Source: Orthonyx spaldingii (Eukaryota > Chordata > Aves > Passeriformes > Orthonychidae). From it: DNA of 64,000 bases. The translations under genes and the position numbers were made by a program. This document shows, piece after piece, positions 59,691 to 64,000 of this stretch. Location: positions 4,094,183 to 4,158,182 of the forward strand of contig VZTJ01004015.1 of the NCBI GenBank assembly GCA_013397795.1, read 5' to 3'. How positions within the stretch are numbered: the first letter of the stretch is position 1; each line of letters begins with the position of its first letter. The notes under the pieces were generated by a model that was not told where the DNA came from, did no database searches, and worked only from the letters and a program-made list of their open reading frames with translations.

Positions 59691-60389
59691 GTAAGAAAAT
59701 ATGTAAGAAAATATGCAGGCCAGGATAAGATGAAGTAGTTGTAGTAAAATTTTGATGTCAAAGTTTCCAACTTGAGTTAGTGGGTTTGTCTTCTCATTAG
59801 TGTAATTAAAATGTTTGGGAATTACAGTCTGAAAGCCACACAAGTCTACTTTTTTAAAATAGAAAGTTATGAGCACACATACACAACTGGGCATTTTAAA
59901 ATAACAAGTTTAGTTGACAATATCATGAGCACATAAATTATACAAAGAGTTAATGCAAATTGATTTTTGTGATCTTCCAGCTTATGCTGACTGGTTTAAT
60001 CTTCAAATTCTTCTAATTAACTGAAGCTCCTGAAAGGCTTTAGCACTTATTATTAGTCTTTGAAATATTGTGAATTCTACAAATGCTTTTACCATTTAAC
60101 TACCTGCTTAAATAACACTTACCTATGGTATTTAGAGCCCTTCTAGATAAAATAAAGAAATAAATGGGTGTATGGAAAAACCCTGGTTTGTTTCTTCAGA
60201 TATAAAGTTCTATGCATGAAATAAATTGAATCTTTGGGTTTTAAACCAACAACTAAGTAACTTGCATGTGAGCTTTTATATTAATATGTACTAGGTTTGA
60301 AAATGTAGCAAATTATATGTAACCAATTTAAAACCCTTGAAAAATACTAAATCAGTTAGAAGAAATCTTTAATGTTTCCTGTGTTGCAG
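59691..60389 (+). other. ODF2L: ODF2L intron
   Basis: A 699-bp GT-AG intron; AT-rich, nothing else seen. Confidence 0.8.
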
Positions 60390-60452
60390 TTAAACAGTAA
60401 AAGCATTAACACTTGGATCCAGGAGCTAACTGAAAAGGAAACTCAGAATACT
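60390..60452 (+). CDS. ODF2L: ODF2L coding exon b
   Basis: A 63-bp, 21-codon exon reading LNSKSINTWIQELTEKETQN then T, bounded by GTGTTGCAG and ACT/GTAAGT. With the next exon it forms the QNTNLRKKI junction, which parallels the ENTNLKKKV sequence of mammalian ODF2L. It is too short to be visible as a stand-alone ORF. Confidence 0.85.
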
Positions 60453-60671
60453 GTAAGTAAATCAAAATTTAATTCTCTTTGTTCTATGCTGTACATCTGA
60501 AATTGGCTACTTTAGAGGGTAATACAATTTCCAGTAAGAGTGGCAAAGTGGAAGTATTTGTGATTTACCATCAAAATGGAATCTTAGTTTTACATCTGAA
60601 TGTTCATCAATATGCATTACTCGTGCTTTGTTGTATTAATGTAATTTCTTTGTTGCTTTTTTTCCATGAAG
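60453..60671 (+). other. ODF2L: ODF2L intron
   Basis: A 219-bp GT-AG intron. Its acceptor is TTTTTTTCCATGAAG. Confidence 0.8.
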
Positions 60672-60743
60672 AATCTCAGGAAAAAAATACTTGAAAGGGA
60701 AAAACAAATTAAAGAACTTTCCTCCATGCTTCAGCATGAAAAA
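60672..60743 (+). CDS. ODF2L: ODF2L coding exon c
   Basis: A 72-bp, 24-codon exon reading NLRKKILEREKQIKELSSML then QHEK, phase 0 at both ends, with donor AAA/GTGAGT. A clear heptad pattern (I, L, I, L, M) marks a coiled coil. It aligns with the mammalian segment I recall as NLKKKVFEKEAHIQELSCLF. Confidence 0.9.
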
Positions 60744-62155
60744 GTGAGTGATCAGTTCTGTTGGAATGAATGTTTGCTTCCAATGTACTAGATTCTTCAT
60801 TCAAAAATTTAAGTTTTGAGTAAAACAATTATTTCAATGACCTGTGAAAAAAGTAAAATCCTGAAAGATGTTTTCTATAGAATTATCTTTAAGCAATCAA
60901 AACTGTATTCAAACCAACTAAGGATACAGTTATCCTTAACACTACTATCCTAAGTATTAGGCTCCTCCAGTATCCAAATGTGTGTATGCAATGCAGCGTG
61001 GTTCAGCGTTAGTGAGGGACAGAGTAGGCTCAAACCTTTAAGGGCACAGCAGTGTACTTTAATATTTGTAACTCCTTGGGGTTTTTTAAGAGCCATGGTT
61101 ATCTTTAAGAGTTTGGTTTTTTTTACTTAACCAAGTGAACATATCACATGACTGCAGGATAAACATAACCAGCTGGTTATAACAGAGGAGCCTGTGGGGG
61201 CTATTGTCGTGTCCTTGTTTTTATCATGAAGTGAAGGAGCACATTTTCATGGAAACTTCTTCTTGCTTGAGAATAGAAATGCTGAACAGAAAAGCCTGTA
61301 AAGATTCTAAAAACCCCAGTGCCAGCAGACCTCAATATTGATGGGATCTGTGTGGCATACCATGTCCTGACTAGAGACCTACCTAATGTTGAGCCATTTA
61401 GGGTGCCCAGCATCTGAAAGGATAAATGATTTTCTATGCTATCCCCTTGTTCCTTCTTACATTAATTTCAATAAATGGCATTTTCATCAATACTTGACTG
61501 AATCTACCTTTATTACTGGTATCTATAATGAACACTTCCACTGGTACATTATTTTAGTCTCTTTCAGTCTATACTGATAATAAGATACTTTCCTATCCTG
61601 TTACTTCTTACTTAGAATGAGCTAAAGGAATCAAGTTGAAAGAAATTTCATAGAATCATCTGACCTGAGTTCTGGTGACATAAGTTTCCTCTTCCCTTAT
61701 GATTTACATATCCTCCAAAACTGGAGTTTGAATTAAATGTATCAATGCTTATAATAACAGATGGTGGTCTTTGGAACTTAATGAAGGTCGGTTCAGGTCT
61801 AATTAGTCAGAGCACAGCTGATCAATGTGGCTTAATGTTAGTCATCCTGTTAGCTGGATGCCTTTGCTCAGCCTGAATTTCTGAGCTCATGCTTCCAGGC
61901 CCTATTCCTACTACCTAAACTCAGATTAAATATGATGCAATGATTATACATAGTTTCAAGTTGGTGAATTCTGTTAAAACATTAATACAATTAGTAGCAA
62001 GTTACTGCTTGTGAATATACTTGTAGAGCATGTTTTATCTTTTCCAGGTTTTGAGGACATTCAAATGTCAGTTACAAACTATGGCATAGTAGAAAAAATA
62101 CAGAGCTGACCATACAGCATAGTCCAATAGATTTGTGGGTTTTTATCTTTCTTAG
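60744..62155 (+). other. ODF2L: ODF2L intron
   Basis: A 1.41-kb GT-AG intron, AT-rich. It includes a single CATAGAATCAT word at about 61650 that resembles CR1 ends, but the flanks do not match. Confidence 0.8.
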
Positions 62156-62272
62156 ATCAACACACAGAAAGGACACCACCTGTCAAGATCAGTAAAGGAA
62201 GTACAAGATCACCTGCAGTGTCAGATTGAAAGAAAAGAAGTGGAAAATTATGAATTAAAAGTGAAAATACAG
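62156..62272 (+). CDS. ODF2L: ODF2L coding exon d
   Basis: A 117-bp, 39-codon exon reading INTQKGHHLSRSVKEVQDHL, then QCQIERKEVENYELKVKIQ, bounded by TTTCTTAG and CAG/GTAAAA. It matches the ODF2L stretch with SQSVKVVHERLQIQIHKREAEN in human (recalled, not searched) and continues the coiled coil. The four exons together encode 138 residues without a frame break. Confidence 0.92.
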
Positions 62273-64000
62273 GTAAAAATATTTTTACTTGTGTTTCAAT
62301 TTATTGGAAAAAAAATAGCTAAACCTCACAGTGGCATCTTTTGAAACCAAATTCTTGGTAAAAAAAAAAATCCAAAACAGTTAAAATCATAAGTATTTAT
62401 ATTTTGCAGAATCTGCCTGACCACACTACTTTAATTGCAAGGTTGTTTTTTCGGTGTTTTTCTTCTTTTCTCAACTTGTGCACACCCATACAGTTCCAGT
62501 GAAGGAAAGTGAAACATGCATAGAAGTGTTTGCACTCACTTAACTGCACTAAAAGACAGTCTCCATATGGTCAAGAGAAAGAGATAGGCAAGTTCCTATG
62601 GTGGCTTTCTGTTCTGAGAGAAAGGTGACAGCCACGCTCTTTCTTCTTATTTGTCTGTGAAGGAATCATAAAGTCTCTTATTACTGACTGAAAGTGAAAT
62701 ACTTATGCCTAATCTCACTTTATTTAAGGTAGATTAAATTATTTCCATTTTCTGCTCTAAAAAACATGAGTTAAATTTAGGCATTTGTATCAGTTACTGA
62801 CTTTAGAAAAAGGCAAGGAGGAGGTCCTGTGTGAGAGGCTGGAGCTGTATGTGGCTTCAGAATATAGTACATGAAACTTGTCAAGAACATAGGCATGAAT
62901 GAGAAGACAAGCTAGTGTATTTCTAATTTCCAAATCTTTTTTCCTAGCATACATCCTCTGCTAATTGTATCATTTGAGGTTGTTACACAACCTGTATCAA
63001 GGCAATTTCAAATCATGTCTATGTCTGCATAAATGCCTCATGTTTTCTTCTAAATAAAAATTGCTTTCTTGTTCTACCTACTACAATTATAGAATTCCAA
63101 CAGCATTTTCATTGGATAAAATAACTTCACATGCAGCTGTATTTTCATTCAATCTCTATTTAAAAGTTTTGTTCACTTTCAGAAATTGCTGAAGTCACTT
63201 GCTAACTCAAATCCTGGTGATGATTTTGTTAATAGGTAGACCAAAGCTTGCAAAAGCTTAGCACTACTCTTATGAAGTTAGTTCTCAGTTTGAATTTACC
63301 TCAGCCACTGACTAATGTCCAAAGCACTTATTCTTAGTGTGATTCTGACCTCCTGTGGTTATAATAGGGGATAGCAGCTGTTACCTTCTACCAGCAGTTA
63401 AATCCATACATGGACTGAGATTCGCTATTTGCTGGGTTTATTGAAGGTGTTTATTTACCACCTCAAGTCACATCTTTGCTTATTAGATGCCCTGTAAGCA
63501 TTTATATAGGAAAACTGCTTTTTACATATTTGGGGTTTTTTAAATAATTTCATTTTTTGAAGTAGTACTTTTGCTTTTTGGTGAAACCCTGTACCTGAGA
63601 CCATCTTTTGCTTGGAAAACCATATACATTTTGCTTTGTTTATGTAAAAGTTTTTGGACCCTTAGCAGGACCTGTACTGAGAGCTATCCCTTCATGCATA
63701 ATATGCATATTTTATAGCAACTGGCAATGAGTATCTTGAATAAGTCTGGCACATTCACATAGTCAGTAGCTAAGGAGGAGTACGTAACGTAGTGTCAGAC
63801 CTAGGCTAAAAAGAAGGAAACGAATACATTAATCATTCCTACAATTAGGATATTTATCACTGAACTGAGAAATTTATTTACACTGCTGGCTTACCTACAT
63901 GCTGGACTTTGCTGGAGGAATAGTAAGAGATATGAACAGTATTTACACTTGTCTTTATGAAACTAATTGTCTGTTGGTAGCTTGGTCATTTTTGATAAGT
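62273..64000 (+). other. ODF2L: ODF2L intron (3' end outside window)
   Basis: Starts with GTAAAA. AT-rich; a candidate alternative terminal exon lies at 63183-63239. No further ODF2L exon resembling the conserved next segment was found before the window ends. Confidence 0.7.
63183..63239 (+). CDS. ODF2L: Candidate alternative terminal exon of ODF2L (weak)
   Basis: After TTTTGTTCACTTTCAG, the phase-0 frame continuing from exon d reads KLLKSLANSNPGDDFVNR and then TAG. The first residues keep the heptad spacing. It may be a short alternative C-terminus or chance. A donor-like AATAG/GTAGAC near the stop is an alternative reading as an internal exon, but it would leave a shifted phase. Confidence 0.25.
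   Translation, partial: KLLKSLANSNPGDDFVNR

Noticed and set aside
61645..61665. TCATAGAATCAT word like the end of avian CR1 elements
   Set aside because: Only one word matches; the flanking sequence does not follow the CR1 consensus as I know it.

Overview
This is vertebrate nuclear DNA, most likely from a bird. The genes are split into short exons with GT-AG introns. Interspersed repeats are few, and no clear intact LINE, SINE or LTR element is visible. Most of the sequence is AT-rich, with two sharp CpG-rich islands at about 49.56-50.75 kb and 57.1-57.76 kb. The gene set matches the neighbourhood of human chromosome 1p22: SELENOF, SH3GLB1 and ODF2L. Class and species are inferred from repeat poverty and compactness; I could not test them.

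Layout. (1) 1-11.1 kb, plus strand: the last three coding exons of SELENOF (selenoprotein F, Sep15). They include the exon with the in-frame UGA selenocysteine codon. The 3' UTR follows, with a convincing form-2 SECIS hairpin and a poly(A) signal. (2) 11.1-27.7 kb: intergenic DNA between two convergent genes. Its only protein-like item is an orphan ORF near 14.2-14.5 kb. (3) 27.7-47.3 kb, minus strand: SH3GLB1 (endophilin B1/Bif-1) exons 2-9, in frame from the BAR domain to the complete C-terminal SH3 domain. Exon 1 is not found. (4) 49.56-50.75 kb: a CpG island with the window's only ambiguous base (49821). Directly after that base, on the plus strand, lie the last two coding exons of a CPSF7-like gene, which is unlinked to this neighbourhood in human. 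This looks like an assembly join or a partial segmental duplication. (5) 50.8-57 kb: AT-rich DNA with a candidate two-exon small-protein gene on the minus strand (49 codons, with its own poly(A) signal) and several perfect short inverted repeats. (6) 57.1-57.76 kb: a CpG island with a 30-bp tandem repeat, probably the ODF2L promoter. (7) 59.5-64 kb, plus strand: four consecutive in-phase coiled-coil exons of ODF2L, which continues past the window.

The genes are not a functional cluster. SELENOF acts in ER glycoprotein quality control, SH3GLB1 shapes membranes in autophagy and apoptosis, and ODF2L is a centrosome/cilium coiled-coil protein. SELENOF and SH3GLB1 converge; SH3GLB1 and ODF2L diverge. 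The items most worth checking are the CPSF7 fragment at the ambiguous base, the missing SH3GLB1 first exon, and the unannotated small-protein candidate at 54.2-54.5 kb.
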